Numbered from the stretch's first letter, positions 15,720-24,876 are shown. The stretch: 64,000 bases of DNA from Bacteroidales bacterium (GCA_017449065.1 JAFSKF010000053.1:62001-126000), one strand, 5' to 3'. Numbers and translations are program-made. The notes: generated by a model from the sequence alone, not told the origin.

Positions 15720-17695
15720 TGGTTCAGGCCAAAGATAATCCGCGTTATGATTATTTGATGGGTATTGTCAACCTGATGCCCAGCAGCCCCGGCGTCTATC
15801 GTTATTTGGATGCCGAGGGCACTATTATTTATGTGGGTAAGGCCAAGAATCTGAAGCGACGCGTTTCCAGTTACTTCACCAAAGAACATGAGAGCCGGAG
15901 AACGGCCAACCTCGTTCGTCATATCTACGATTTGAAGTACATTGTTGTCAATACCGAGAATGATGCTTTGAATCTGGAAAACCGAATGATCAAAGCCCAT
16001 CAACCGAAGTACAATGTGCTGCTGAAAGACGGGAAGACTTACCCCTGGATCTGCATCCGCAATGAAGCCTTCCCGCGTGTTTTCCTGACTCGAACTGTGG
16101 TCAAGGACGGATCGAATTATTTCGGACCCTATACGAATATTTCGGTTGGCAAGGCGCTTATGGAACTCTTCGAACAGATGTATCATTTGCGGACTTGCAG
16201 TCTCAACTTGCAGCCGTCCATGATCGAAAAAGGTTATCGCGTCTGTTTGAAATACCATATAAAAAAATGCTTGGGTCCTTGCGTTGGTGGCATTTCACGT
16301 GAAACATACCAAGAGGGAATCGAAGAAATCAAACAGATTTTACGAGGACATACCGCAGAACTTTGCCGTAAGTTGTACGACCTGATGATGCAGAAATCTG
16401 CGGAAATGAAGTTCGAGGAAGCGGAGCAAATCAAGCATCGCTACGAGTTGATCTTGGGCTATCGGACACGCAGTAATATTGTGCCATCCACCATCAGCGA
16501 CGTCGATGTTTTTGCCTACGATGAGGAAGACAGTAGTGCGATTGTCTCTTATTTTCATATCGTGCAAGGCGCCATCATTCAGAGCTATACCATCGAGTAT
16601 AAGAAACAGATTGACGAACCCAAAGAGGATCTGTTAGCTTTGGGGATTTTGGAATTGCGCGAACGATTTGAGCAGGAAGATGAGAAGCTGTTTGACGCCA
16701 AAGAAGGAGAGGAGAGCGCTTCGAAAGGCCGTCCGCAAGTCGAGCTGATTGTGCCTTTCGAACCCAGCATAGTGCCCGATGGCTGTTACGCTTTTGTGCC
16801 TCAGCGAGGCGACAAGCGCAAGCTGCTCGAACTCGCAGAAAAGAACTGCAAGCAGTACCGTTTGGATCAGATCAAGAAATCGGAGAAGCTGAATCCGGAA
16901 CAGCGTCAAACCCGTTTGCTGTCGGAGATTCAGAAGCAGTTGGGTCTGTCCGGTTTGCCTTTGCATATCGAGAGTTTCGATAATTCGAACGTTTCCGGCT
17001 CCGATGCGGTGGCTTCGTGTGTGGTGTTCCGCAACGGAAAGCCGGCCAAAAGCGAGTATCGTAAATTCAACATCAAATCGGTTGCGGGGGCAGACGATTA
17101 TGCCTCCATGCACGAGGTGGTGATGCGTCGTTATCGCCGGCTGGTGGAGGAACACCAGGAGGTGCCGGATTTGATTTTAGCGGATGGTGGCATCGGACAG
17201 ATGAATGTCATCAAGCAAGGACTTGTGGATTTGGAAGGACAGTTCCTGAAAGAACAGATGCTGGGACAAATCACAGACGATCGGATGCACGAGATTCACG
17301 AGCTGCTGCAGATTCCAGTGGGAGGTTTGGTGAAGGACGGACACCATCGTACGCGCCAGCTTCTTTTTGGCGATCCACCCAAGGCTGTCGATATCAAGGC
17401 GGGTAGCAACCTGTTCCATCTTCTCGAACATATTCAGGACGAAGTCCACCGTTTCGCCATCACCTTCCATCGTCAGAAACGCAGCAAGAGTCAGATTCAT
17501 TCCGAGCTCGACGAAATTCACGGCATCGGTCCGAAAACCAAACAGGAACTTTTGCGCACCTTTAAGAGCGTAAAGCGTCTGCGTGAAGCCTCCCTCGACG
17601 AAATCTCTGCCGTTGTAGGAGCCGCCAAGGCCAAACTTCTTTTTGATTATTTTTCCGGAAGAGACGATGTTTCACGTGAAACGGAAGAGCCGTAA
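15719..17695 (+). CDS. uvrC: UvrABC excinuclease subunit C
   Basis: 658 residues with the N-terminal GIY-YIG nuclease (SSPGVYRYLDAEGTIIYVGKAK, which makes the 3' incision), a UVR domain binding UvrB (about 215-250), the RNase H-like endonuclease domain for the 5' incision (HIESFDNSNVSGSDAVASCV) and C-terminal helix-hairpin-helix DNA-binding repeats (IHGIGPKTKQELL). It acts in nucleotide excision repair. Two parS-like palindromes lie inside it, encoding GISRET (residues 191-196) and the tail DVSRET (650-655) after the conserved part. Confidence 0.97.
   Translation: MVQAKDNPRYDYLMGIVNLMPSSPGVYRYLDAEGTIIYVGKAKNLKRRVSSYFTKEHESRRTANLVRHIYDLKYIVVNTENDALNLENRMIKAHQPKYNVLLKDGKTYPWICIRNEAFPRVFLTRTVVKDGSNYFGPYTNISVGKALMELFEQMYHLRTCSLNLQPSMIEKGYRVCLKYHIKKCLGPCVGGISRETYQEGIEEIKQILRGHTAELCRKLYDLMMQKSAEMKFEEAEQIKHRYELILGYRTRSNIVPSTISDVDVFAYDEEDSSAIVSYFHIVQGAIIQSYTIEYKKQIDEPKEDLLALGILELRERFEQEDEKLFDAKEGEESASKGRPQVELIVPFEPSIVPDGCYAFVPQRGDKRKLLELAEKNCKQYRLDQIKKSEKLNPEQRQTRLLSEIQKQLGLSGLPLHIESFDNSNVSGSDAVASCVVFRNGKPAKSEYRKFNIKSVAGADDYASMHEVVMRRYRRLVEEHQEVPDLILADGGIGQMNVIKQGLVDLEGQFLKEQMLGQITDDRMHEIHELLQIPVGGLVKDGHHRTRQLLFGDPPKAVDIKAGSNLFHLLEHIQDEVHRFAITFHRQKRSKSQIHSELDEIHGIGPKTKQELLRTFKSVKRLREASLDEISAVVGAAKAKLLFDYFSGRDDVSRETEEP
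16291..16306. promoter_or_regulatory. parS-like ParB-binding site 4 (inside uvrC)
   Basis: CATTTCACGTGAAACA keeps the TTTCACGTGAAACA core of the parS consensus, within uvrC codons 191-196. Confidence 0.75.
17668..17683. promoter_or_regulatory. parS-like ParB-binding site 5 (3' end of uvrC)
   Basis: TGTTTCACGTGAAACG matches 15 of 16 positions of TGTTTCACGTGAAACA. It lies in the last few codons of uvrC, beyond the conserved protein. Confidence 0.8.
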
Positions 17696-17743
17696 AATCT
17701 CGATAGAGATATAACGATTTTTATTCAACTTTCGCAAGCTTCA

Positions 17744-17880
17744 GTTAAGGGCTAAGAAAGGCTGAAAAAGGGAGTAAAAGGGGAGTAATAAGGACGATAG
17801 CAACAGTCCCTAAAACTTCCGTCCAAAACAACAAACGTCCTTTTTACTCCTCTTTTACTCCTTTTTTACTCCCCTTCCCA
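17744..17880. repeat. intergenic hairpin repeat, copy 2 (downstream of uvrC)
   Basis: Shares with copy 1 the start TTAAGGGCTA, the GGGAGTAAAA arms, the GGACGATAG element, a GTCC-rich middle and the opposed arm of repeated ACTCC blocks ending ACTCCCCTTC. It lies between uvrC and the PspC gene, in the same orientation as copy 1. No ORF is present. Confidence 0.7.
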
Positions 17881-17967
17881 ACTGAAAGTGAGCGAGTTGA
17901 AAACTTGCGAAACTTGAAATTTTTATATATACTGCAAACAAGAATATTAACTCTTTATTTTAAAATT

Positions 17968-18159
17968 ATGAACAAGACACTTACTCGTTCAAAGAACAAA
18001 ATGATTGGCGGTGTTTGCGCCGGTATTGCTGAATACTTCAATGTCGATCCGACTTTGGTACGCGTAGCCTACGCTATCCTTGCCGTTTTCTCAGCCGGCT
18101 TCCCAGGCTTGCTACTCTACATCCTGTTGCTCATCATCATGCCAGCTCCTAAGGAATAA
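17968..18159 (+). CDS. small PspC-domain membrane protein
   Basis: 63 residues from ATG at 17968. The whole protein is one PspC domain: a positively charged N-terminus (LTRSKNKMIGGVCAGIAEYF), then NVDPTLVRVAYAIL and a hydrophobic helix to MPAPKE. Such proteins relate to phage-shock envelope stress factors; here it is the single-domain form common in Bacteroidetes. Ends at a strong bidirectional terminator. Confidence 0.9.
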   Translation: MNKTLTRSKNKMIGGVCAGIAEYFNVDPTLVRVAYAILAVFSAGFPGLLLYILLLIIMPAPKE

Positions 18160-18189
18160 AAAAAGCCAGCCTCAACCGGCTGGCTTTTT
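18160..18189. terminator. bidirectional Rho-independent terminator
   Basis: AAAAAGCCAGCC and GGCTGGCTTTTT form a 12-bp stem around a 6-base loop, between the convergent PspC gene and the membrane protein at 18191. Confidence 0.9.
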
Positions 18190-18190
18190 A

Positions 18191-18757
18191 TTAGTTCACT
18201 TGTGTGTCCGAACTGTTTGGTTCCGAAGGCATTTGTTCTTCGGGGTCTTTTGAAGTTTCCGTTGCTTGTGATGCTTCAGCCTTTTCTTTCTCCAATTGCA
18301 ACCTTTCTGCTTCCTTACGGATGCGCTCTTCTTCAGCGAACTTTTCCGGACGGTAGAGCGGCTTGAAGAATCGGACGGAAATGACACATTCCGAAATCAG
18401 GAAGATGACAAAGCACCAACCACCCAGGAATAGCTGGAAGGTGGTCCAACTGAAACCGTGCGACGGATTAAATGCTTCCCGAACGGTTGTCGTATCGTTG
18501 ATCTGCGAGGTGCAGAAAAAAATCAGGAAAAGACTGTAAGCCAGAATAATACCGGGTGCTGCAAAAAACATCCAGTTGACCTGTGTCTTGATTTTCAGCA
18601 GGAAAAGTTCCAGCATCTGTCCGATAGCTTCCAGCATAATCAAGCCGCCCAGCAACTGAGGAATATAGTTGATAATATCTTCTGTATGAAGCAAAAGAAT
18701 GTAAGCGAAGCCTAAAGCGTAAGCTACTCGCATAAGAAAACTGATGATGTGGTGCAT
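18191..18757 (-). CDS. membrane protein of unknown function with charged C-terminal tail
   Basis: 188 residues. About four hydrophobic segments occupy residues 1-130 (for example YALGFAYILLLHTEDIINY and FFAAPGIILAYSLFLIFF), followed by a highly charged tail of about 55 residues (FAEEERIRKEAERLQLEKEK) ending in a Ser/Glu/Pro-rich stretch. I do not recognise the family. No consensus promoter is evident in the AT-rich region upstream. Confidence 0.7.
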   Translation of the reverse strand: MHHIISFLMRVAYALGFAYILLLHTEDIINYIPQLLGGLIMLEAIGQMLELFLLKIKTQVNWMFFAAPGIILAYSLFLIFFCTSQINDTTTVREAFNPSHGFSWTTFQLFLGGWCFVIFLISECVISVRFFKPLYRPEKFAEEERIRKEAERLQLEKEKAEASQATETSKDPEEQMPSEPNSSDTQVN

Positions 18758-18865
18758 ACTCGCTGTATTTTGTGGTTATTAAATGGCAAACCTGTTTGGT
18801 TTTATGCCGCGAAAATACGACATTTTTTTTTAGAAGCCAACTTTTTTTTCAAAAAATTTGATTTT

Positions 18866-18899
18866 TTTGGTCAACTTATTGAAAATATCCGTATCTTTG
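18866..18899 (+). promoter_or_regulatory. tRNA-Ser promoter
   Basis: TATCTTTG at 18892-18899 with TTTG at 18866-18869; the predicted start is a few bases before the mature tRNA at 18911. Confidence 0.65.
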
Positions 18900-18910
18900 C
18901 ACCCGCAATT

Positions 18911-18999
18911 GGAAAGATGCCGGAGTGGTCGAACGGACCGCACTCGAAATGCGGCAAGCGGGTCACACTGCTTCCAGGGTTCGAATCCCTGTCTTTCCG
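18911..18999 (+). tRNA. tRNA-Ser(CGA)
   Basis: A complete 89-nt class II tRNA. Acceptor arms GGAAAGA and TCTTTCC pair fully, the anticodon loop CTCGAAA gives anticodon CGA, there is a long variable arm, and the T arm is CAGGG-TTCGAAT-CCCTG. The discriminator is G, as expected for serine. CCA is not encoded. Confidence 0.97.
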
Positions 19000-19000
19000 C

Positions 19001-19027
19001 AAGCCTGAGGAAAACTCAGGCTTTTTC
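19001..19027 (+). terminator. terminator of tRNA-Ser
   Basis: AGCCTGAG and CTCAGGCT form an 8-bp stem with a short loop, followed by TTTTT, immediately after the tRNA. Confidence 0.9.
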
Positions 19028-19594
19028 GTTTTAAATTACTATTACAGATTACAAATTACGGATTACGAGGGCAATCTAAGACGTTAGATTACCGCTGCTT
19101 CCACGGAAACTATTTCATGGCATCCGGAATAGCTGCCGACACAGCGGATTTCATTTCCTGCGTTTCGGAGTTGCCGCCGATTCAGCGGAAACGATTTCTT
19201 AAGTTCCGGAGTTAAAAAATACACAGCGGGAAGCATTTTTAATCTGGCGGAGTTGATTCTGATTCAGTCAGCGCGAGCTCTGCAAGATTAAAAATGCTTC
19301 CCGCTGAAGCGGCGCCTACTTCTTGTATTTAGAAACCCAATTTAGCAAAGAATTTCCGCAATAATCAGGAGAAATGCGGGCAAAAGTGAAAAATATTCCT
19401 GGTTTTTTGTTAAAAATGCGTTTTTTTTTGCTTCTCTCGTTAAAAATCCTTTTCTTTGCGCGGCAAAAAACAAAAAACACTAAATGTATTTTTAAGAAAT
19501 CCTATTCTTTACCGTATTTGGGAGTATTTTCAGGACGATAGAAGGATTGTGTTTTCCGGAAATTGATTTTTTATTAACCTATATTACAAACCTT
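19028..19594. other. 567-base stretch without a gene
   Basis: No credible ORF on either strand. It holds imperfect internal repeats (two GCCGAC/GCCGCC-type segments followed by CAGCGGA and GATTTC, about 19110-19200), the large palindrome at 19224-19306, and the leader of the first susC gene. A TTTTCTTTG near 19450-19460 is a weak -7 candidate. The motif GGACGATAG at 19533-19541 is shared with the hairpin repeats at 15019 and 17744. Confidence 0.7.
19224..19306. repeat. large palindrome between tRNA-Ser and susC
   Basis: The arms at 19224-19245 and 19285-19306 are a perfect 22-base inverted repeat (CAGCGGGAAGCATTTTTAAT plus CT). The stem continues, after one mismatch, with GCGGAG (19247-19252) against CTCTGC (19278-19283), leaving a 25-base loop. 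This is much longer than the terminators in this window and has no following T run. Confidence 0.8.
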
Positions 19595-22500
19595 ATGAAT
19601 CTTTTTGATTTTACCAAGAAGGTATTCTCGACTTTGCTGTTGAGTATGCTTTGTGTGGTTGCGTTTGCGCAAGGGAAAACGGTAGCGGGAGTCGTCCTCG
19701 ACGAATTCGGTGATCCGATGATTGGCGTGAACGTGGCAGTTAAGGGCACGACAACCGGCGCCGTGACGGATTTCGACGGTAACTACGTGCTTCATGGAGT
19801 AAAGTCAACCGATGTATTGTCGTTCACGTTCATCGGTTACACTACCAAGGAAGAAAAAATTGGCGATCGTGCCAAGATCGATGTGACGATGACGGAAGAC
19901 AATCAGGCTTTGGAAGAGGTCGTTGTCATCGGTTACGGTACTGTTTCGAAGAAAGACCTGACAGGTGCGGTTGCTTCCATCAAGGCCAAAGACATTGCGG
20001 CGGTTCCTGTTTCGAGTGCCTCGGAGGCGCTGACCGGTAAGATGGCCGGTGTGAGTGTCACCACCACCGAAGGTTCGCCTGATGCAGACGTGAAGATTCG
20101 CGTGCGTGGCGGCGGTTCTTTGTCGCAGGACAATTCTCCTCTTTATATAGTAGATGGCTTTGAGGTTTCGAGCATCAGCGATATCGCACCTTCGGAAATC
20201 GAGAGCATGGATGTCTTGAAAGATGCTTCCTCAACCGCTATCTACGGAGCACGAGGCGCCAATGGCGTTATCATCGTGACCACCAAGAGCGGTAAGGAAG
20301 GAAAGGTGCAGGTGAATGTCAATGCCTCATACGGTTTGAAGCAGGTCACCAAAATGCAGAAGGTGCTTTCGCCTTACGAATATGCCTACTATCAGTACGA
20401 GCTGGAGTCGAAGTCGCAGAACTTCGGTTACACAACCAGCTACGGTTCGTTCCAGGATCTTGACATCTGGCGTTCTGTCAAGGGTACCGATTTCCAGGAC
20501 GAGATTTTCGGTAATACCGGAAGCCAGACACAATACAATGCCAATATTTCAGGCGGTACCAAAGACTTGAAATACAACATCTCTTATGCTCACAACGAGG
20601 AAGAGAGCATTATGAAGAAGTCCGGCTACAATAAAGACAACATTAACACCAAGATCAATGGTAATATCAACAAGTGGCTGTCTGTCGATTTCCAAGCACG
20701 TCTGGCTTATCAGAATATCGACGGTTTGAGCGGCGGTAACGATACCAACGAGTCGAATGCAGCTACTTCCGTTGTGGCCCGTGCCGTGCGTTTCCGTCCG
20801 ATTTCCCCTTTGTCTGCGGATGACGAGGATGACGAAACCAGCACCTCCACGCAGTATTCTCCACTGGAGCGACTGATGGATACCTACAAACAGCAGCAGC
20901 GTCTGCGCCAGGATTATAACTTCCGCCTGAAATGGAAGCCGTTCAAGGGCTGGACGTTCCAGTCGGAGTTGGGCTACTATTGGCGCTACAACAAAGCTGA
21001 TCAGGTGTGGGGCACCAAGGCCAGCCAGGCTTTGAAGAGCTATGCTTCTGCGCCTCAGGCTTACTTCCTGCGCGACGACTATAAGGGTTGGAGCAACTCC
21101 AATACCGTTACCTACGATAACAAGAGCCTGTTTGGCAAGCGCGACCAGATCAACGTCCTCATCGGACAGGAATGGAAGAGCACTCGCGAGACAGAGCGCA
21201 CCTCTCAGTCGGTTTATTTCGACAACTCGATGACCCTAAAGGAAATCCTGCACTACACTTCTACGGGTACGGCAATTCCTAACACCGCTGATTATGCAGC
21301 TGACGAGAATCTGCTCTCGTTCTTCGGACGTGTGAACTACACCATGATGCAGAAGTATCTGCTCACCGTCACGATGCGTGCTGACGGCAGCTCGAAGTTC
21401 GGTTCCGACAACCGTTGGGGCTTCTTCCCGTCAGCCGCCTTGGCTTGGCGTATCAGCGATGAGGCTTGGATGGAGAAGTCGGAAGACTGGCTCTCGAACC
21501 TGAAAGTACGTCTGAGCTTCGGTACGGCCGGCAACAACCGTATCAATTCCGGCCTGATGACCACCACCTATTCTTTGGGTCAGGTGACCGGTCGTAATGT
21601 GGCTTACTTTGGCGATGGCACACCGGCTTCCATGCTCGTGCACGGCACCTATCTGGCCAATCCTGATTTGAAGTGGGAAACCACTGTGACCCGCAACTTC
21701 GGTATCGACTACGGTTTCTTCAATGGACGCGTGAGCGGTAGCTTGGATTTCTATTGGAACACCACCAAAGACCTCTTGATGGCGGTCGATGTACCTACTT
21801 CTACTGGTTATTCACAGCAGTATCGCAACTTTGGACAGACCTCCAACAAGGGTGTCGAACTGCAGTTGCAGACCGTGATTGTCGATAAGAAGAACTTCAA
21901 CCTGAACTTCACGTTCAACGCAGCCTACAACAAGAATCACATCGACGATCTGGATTACGACAATCCTTGGCAGACTTCCAACTTTGCCGGTTCGATGATT
22001 AACTACGGTTCCGGCGACTTCCGCGTGAAAGAAGGCGGACAATTAGGCGAAGTCTGGGGCTACAAGAACAACGGATTCTATACGATCTACAATCCGACCA
22101 CAGGCGAAGGCGACTTGGTTTATACAGCTGCCGGATGGGCTTTGGCTCCCGGTGTAGTCGATAACTCTTCAAGCCTGTCAAGTCTGATGCCGGGTGCTCC
22201 GAAGTATCAGTTGGACGAAAACGGCGATCCTAAGCTTCAGAAGTTGGGCAACACCATCGCACCTGTCACGGGCGGTTTCGGTTTCGACGGACGTTACAAG
22301 TGGTTCGACTTCTCGGTATTCTTCAACTACAGCCTGGGCGGCGACATCGTGAACGGCACCAAACTGGCTTCATCGTTCTATGCAGGCAGCCAGAACGGTT
22401 ACAATCTGGTGAACGACAGCCGTTTGGCCAAGCGCTTCAGCTATGTGGATCCTGCTACTGGCGCCAATCTGGCCTATCCTCATGCCAACGTCGTTGCTTC

Positions 22501-22885
22501 GTTGGGCGGATACGATGCTGCTACAGGCTATGCCTTGGGGCTGATGGAGCGTTTGAGCGACATCAATCAGGGCAAGTCGCAGTACGCTCCACAGTCGGTC
22601 ACCAAGGCCGTTATTTCAAGCGATGCCGTGGAGGATGCCTCTTTCCTGCGTCTGCAGAACATCACCGTCGGTTACACGATGCCAAAGAATCTGACCCGCA
22701 AGTGGCTCATCGAACAGGTTCGCTTCTATGTGACCGGTTACAATCTGGTTTGCTTCACGGGCTATTCCGGAACCGATCCGGAGGTGGATACTTCTTCCAA
22801 GAAGAATCCGATGACTCCGGGCATCGACTATGCCGCTTATCCTAAGAGCCGTTCTTATGTGGCAGGTTTGAATATTACATTCTAA
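19595..22885 (+). CDS. SusC-family TonB-dependent outer membrane transporter (pectin locus)
   Basis: 1096 residues from ATG at 19595, which gives a proper signal peptide ending VVAFAQGK. A carboxypeptidase-regulatory-like domain (about residues 28-105, VAGVVLDEFGDPMIGVNV) and a TonB-box-like EEVVVIGYGTVSKKDLTGAV precede the plug domain (ending ANGVIIVTTKSGKEG) and the beta-barrel, which ends YVAGLNITF. SusC proteins import glycans together with the SusD lid. The next gene is SusD, 32 bases on. The enzyme downstream suggests pectin fragments as substrate. Confidence 0.95.
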   Translation: MNLFDFTKKVFSTLLLSMLCVVAFAQGKTVAGVVLDEFGDPMIGVNVAVKGTTTGAVTDFDGNYVLHGVKSTDVLSFTFIGYTTKEEKIGDRAKIDVTMTEDNQALEEVVVIGYGTVSKKDLTGAVASIKAKDIAAVPVSSASEALTGKMAGVSVTTTEGSPDADVKIRVRGGGSLSQDNSPLYIVDGFEVSSISDIAPSEIESMDVLKDASSTAIYGARGANGVIIVTTKSGKEGKVQVNVNASYGLKQVTKMQKVLSPYEYAYYQYELESKSQNFGYTTSYGSFQDLDIWRSVKGTDFQDEIFGNTGSQTQYNANISGGTKDLKYNISYAHNEEESIMKKSGYNKDNINTKINGNINKWLSVDFQARLAYQNIDGLSGGNDTNESNAATSVVARAVRFRPISPLSADDEDDETSTSTQYSPLERLMDTYKQQQRLRQDYNFRLKWKPFKGWTFQSELGYYWRYNKADQVWGTKASQALKSYASAPQAYFLRDDYKGWSNSNTVTYDNKSLFGKRDQINVLIGQEWKSTRETERTSQSVYFDNSMTLKEILHYTSTGTAIPNTADYAADENLLSFFGRVNYTMMQKYLLTVTMRADGSSKFGSDNRWGFFPSAALAWRISDEAWMEKSEDWLSNLKVRLSFGTAGNNRINSGLMTTTYSLGQVTGRNVAYFGDGTPASMLVHGTYLANPDLKWETTVTRNFGIDYGFFNGRVSGSLDFYWNTTKDLLMAVDVPTSTGYSQQYRNFGQTSNKGVELQLQTVIVDKKNFNLNFTFNAAYNKNHIDDLDYDNPWQTSNFAGSMINYGSGDFRVKEGGQLGEVWGYKNNGFYTIYNPTTGEGDLVYTAAGWALAPGVVDNSSSLSSLMPGAPKYQLDENGDPKLQKLGNTIAPVTGGFGFDGRYKWFDFSVFFNYSLGGDIVNGTKLASSFYAGSQNGYNLVNDSRLAKRFSYVDPATGANLAYPHANVVASLGGYDAATGYALGLMERLSDINQGKSQYAPQSVTKAVISSDAVEDASFLRLQNITVGYTMPKNLTRKWLIEQVRFYVTGYNLVCFTGYSGTDPEVDTSSKKNPMTPGIDYAAYPKSRSYVAGLNITF

Positions 22886-22917
22886 AAAAGAGGACTTCCC
22901 TTAAATACAAAAATAAT

Positions 22918-24876
22918 ATGAAAAGAATATTAGGAATGGCAGCCCTGGCGATGGGCACCTTGGCATTCACTGCCTGCGAGGACTTCTTGGACCAGAAGTC
23001 TGCCTCGGAGTACAGCAGCGAGAATGTCTATAATTCCGTCTATAATACCGGTCTGACCATCAACACCCTCTATGGCAGTTTGTGTCAGGACCGAACCTAC
23101 AGCCAGTCCATGTCGATTCATGCCGGCACTAATACCGACATCGAACTCATCGACGGTCTGGGTGCTAACGGCACCGTCGAGGGTGGCGCCAACGGCGAAC
23201 GCGTTTGGGGCAACTACAACCTGACCCCCAGCTATTATTCCGCCATCGGAGATATCTGGACCAAGCTGTACGAGATTGTCGAAAATGCCAACCTTTCCAT
23301 CGAAGGCATCCGGAACAGCGACATCCTGACGAGCGGCACGTCTTCCCAGCAGAAGCAGATGAAGGCTTATCTGGGCGAGGCGCTCACGCTTCGTGCCATG
23401 GTCTATCTCGACATTATCCGTCTGTGGGGCGACGTGCCGATGAAGTTCGAGCCTACCCTTTCGGATCTGTCGAACGCTTATTTGGATAAGACCGACCGCG
23501 ATGTGATTCTCGATCAGTTGATGACCGATCTGGACGAGGCCATCGGATACTTGCCCTACGCAGGCACCGATGCTGACTACACCACCGAGCACGTCACCCG
23601 CGGCTATGCAGAAGCATTGTATGCCCAAGTGGCTCTCACTCGTGCCGGCTATGTGATTCGCGAAAAAGCCAAGGACGGCTACGTAACCGCTTCTTCCGAA
23701 GCCACCTATTCGTATTTGGGCAAGACTTCCGACGATGTTTATCCGACCCAGCGTCCTGCTGATGCAGATCGCAAGGCGCTCTACGAGAAAGCGCTCGTGA
23801 AGTTGCAGTCGGTAATCAATAGCGGCTACCACAAGCTGAATCCTTCGTACGAGAACGAGTGGTATCTCATCAACCAGCTGCAGCTCGACAATACCTACCG
23901 CGAGAACCTCTTCGAGATTCCGATGGGCGTGGGTGTCAACTCCGAGTTGGGTTACACCATTGGCATCCGTCTGAACGGAACCACCTCTGCTTTCGGCTAT
24001 TCCAATTCTTCGGGCAAGGTGAAAGTGACCGCTCCTTACTTCTACTCTTTCCGTCACGAGAACGACTTTGTCGATACCCGTCGCGATGTTACGTGCGGCA
24101 ACTATCAGATCAAGGACGAGACCCGCAACGGCGCCAGCGTCACCTTCGACAGCCCGCTGAACAGCAACGCTCCTTTTGGCATTTATGTGGCCAAATACAA
24201 TCCGCGTTGGATGAGCGAGCAGTGGCTGGCTGTGAATCTGGCAGCTGCCAGCAAGGTGTTTACCGGCATCAACTGCGTGAAGATGCGCTACAGTCAGGTA
24301 TTGCTGATGTATGCTGAGGTGCTGAACGAACTGTACGGTCCGACGGCAGAAGCTGTCGATGCCCTTACGCAGGTTCACTGTCGTGCTTTCTCCGATGCAG
24401 CCCAGACCCAGGAGCAGGCTTACATCCAGAGTCAGGCCACCGACAAGGACACTTTCTTTGCTGCCATCGTTCAGGAGAACGCCTGGGAGTTGGGTGGCGA
24501 ATGTGCCCGTAAGTGGGATCTGATCCGTTGGAACCTGCTGACCGATAAGATCAATCAGATGAAGACCGATTACAAGAACGCCATCGACAATGGCGACTGG
24601 CCGGGTACGGTTTACTATAAGTATGCTGACGACGGCAACACCATTCTCGACCTGTCGAGCTTCACCTGGTATGGCACTCCTGCCAGCACCGCCGGTTACT
24701 ATGGCAGCGCCAAGGGTTACGGTGACATGAACGACACCCAGTACAACACCAACCTGAACGCACTGAGCGGTGGTTTGGTGAACAGTCCTGCCGTCAAGAA
24801 CCGCTACCTCATCCCTCTCTATACCACTACGATTTCCAGTAGCAATGGTGTTTTGTCTAACTCTTACGGTTGGTAA
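22918..24876 (+). CDS. SusD-family nutrient-binding outer membrane lipoprotein
   Basis: 652 residues with a lipoprotein signal (acylated Cys20 in AFTACEDFL) and SusD features: the helical TPR-like core with GEALTLRAMVYLDIIRLWGDVP, a C-terminal region containing the conserved ENAWELGGECARKWDLIRW, and the end NRYLIPL. It sits on the partner SusC as a hinged lid and binds glycan. Longer than many SusD proteins (about 520-600). Confidence 0.94.
   Translation: MKRILGMAALAMGTLAFTACEDFLDQKSASEYSSENVYNSVYNTGLTINTLYGSLCQDRTYSQSMSIHAGTNTDIELIDGLGANGTVEGGANGERVWGNYNLTPSYYSAIGDIWTKLYEIVENANLSIEGIRNSDILTSGTSSQQKQMKAYLGEALTLRAMVYLDIIRLWGDVPMKFEPTLSDLSNAYLDKTDRDVILDQLMTDLDEAIGYLPYAGTDADYTTEHVTRGYAEALYAQVALTRAGYVIREKAKDGYVTASSEATYSYLGKTSDDVYPTQRPADADRKALYEKALVKLQSVINSGYHKLNPSYENEWYLINQLQLDNTYRENLFEIPMGVGVNSELGYTIGIRLNGTTSAFGYSNSSGKVKVTAPYFYSFRHENDFVDTRRDVTCGNYQIKDETRNGASVTFDSPLNSNAPFGIYVAKYNPRWMSEQWLAVNLAAASKVFTGINCVKMRYSQVLLMYAEVLNELYGPTAEAVDALTQVHCRAFSDAAQTQEQAYIQSQATDKDTFFAAIVQENAWELGGECARKWDLIRWNLLTDKINQMKTDYKNAIDNGDWPGTVYYKYADDGNTILDLSSFTWYGTPASTAGYYGSAKGYGDMNDTQYNTNLNALSGGLVNSPAVKNRYLIPLYTTTISSSNGVLSNSYGW

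Noticed and set aside
13497..17683. Palindromes as binding sites of a local regulator
   Set aside because: They match the ParB consensus too closely, are mostly intragenic, and span three unrelated genes.
19028..19594. Known riboswitch upstream of susC
   Set aside because: No recognised aptamer core; only repeats and a palindrome are visible.
22930..24378. 482-codon open frame antisense to susD
   Set aside because: Shadow of a clear SusD coding frame.
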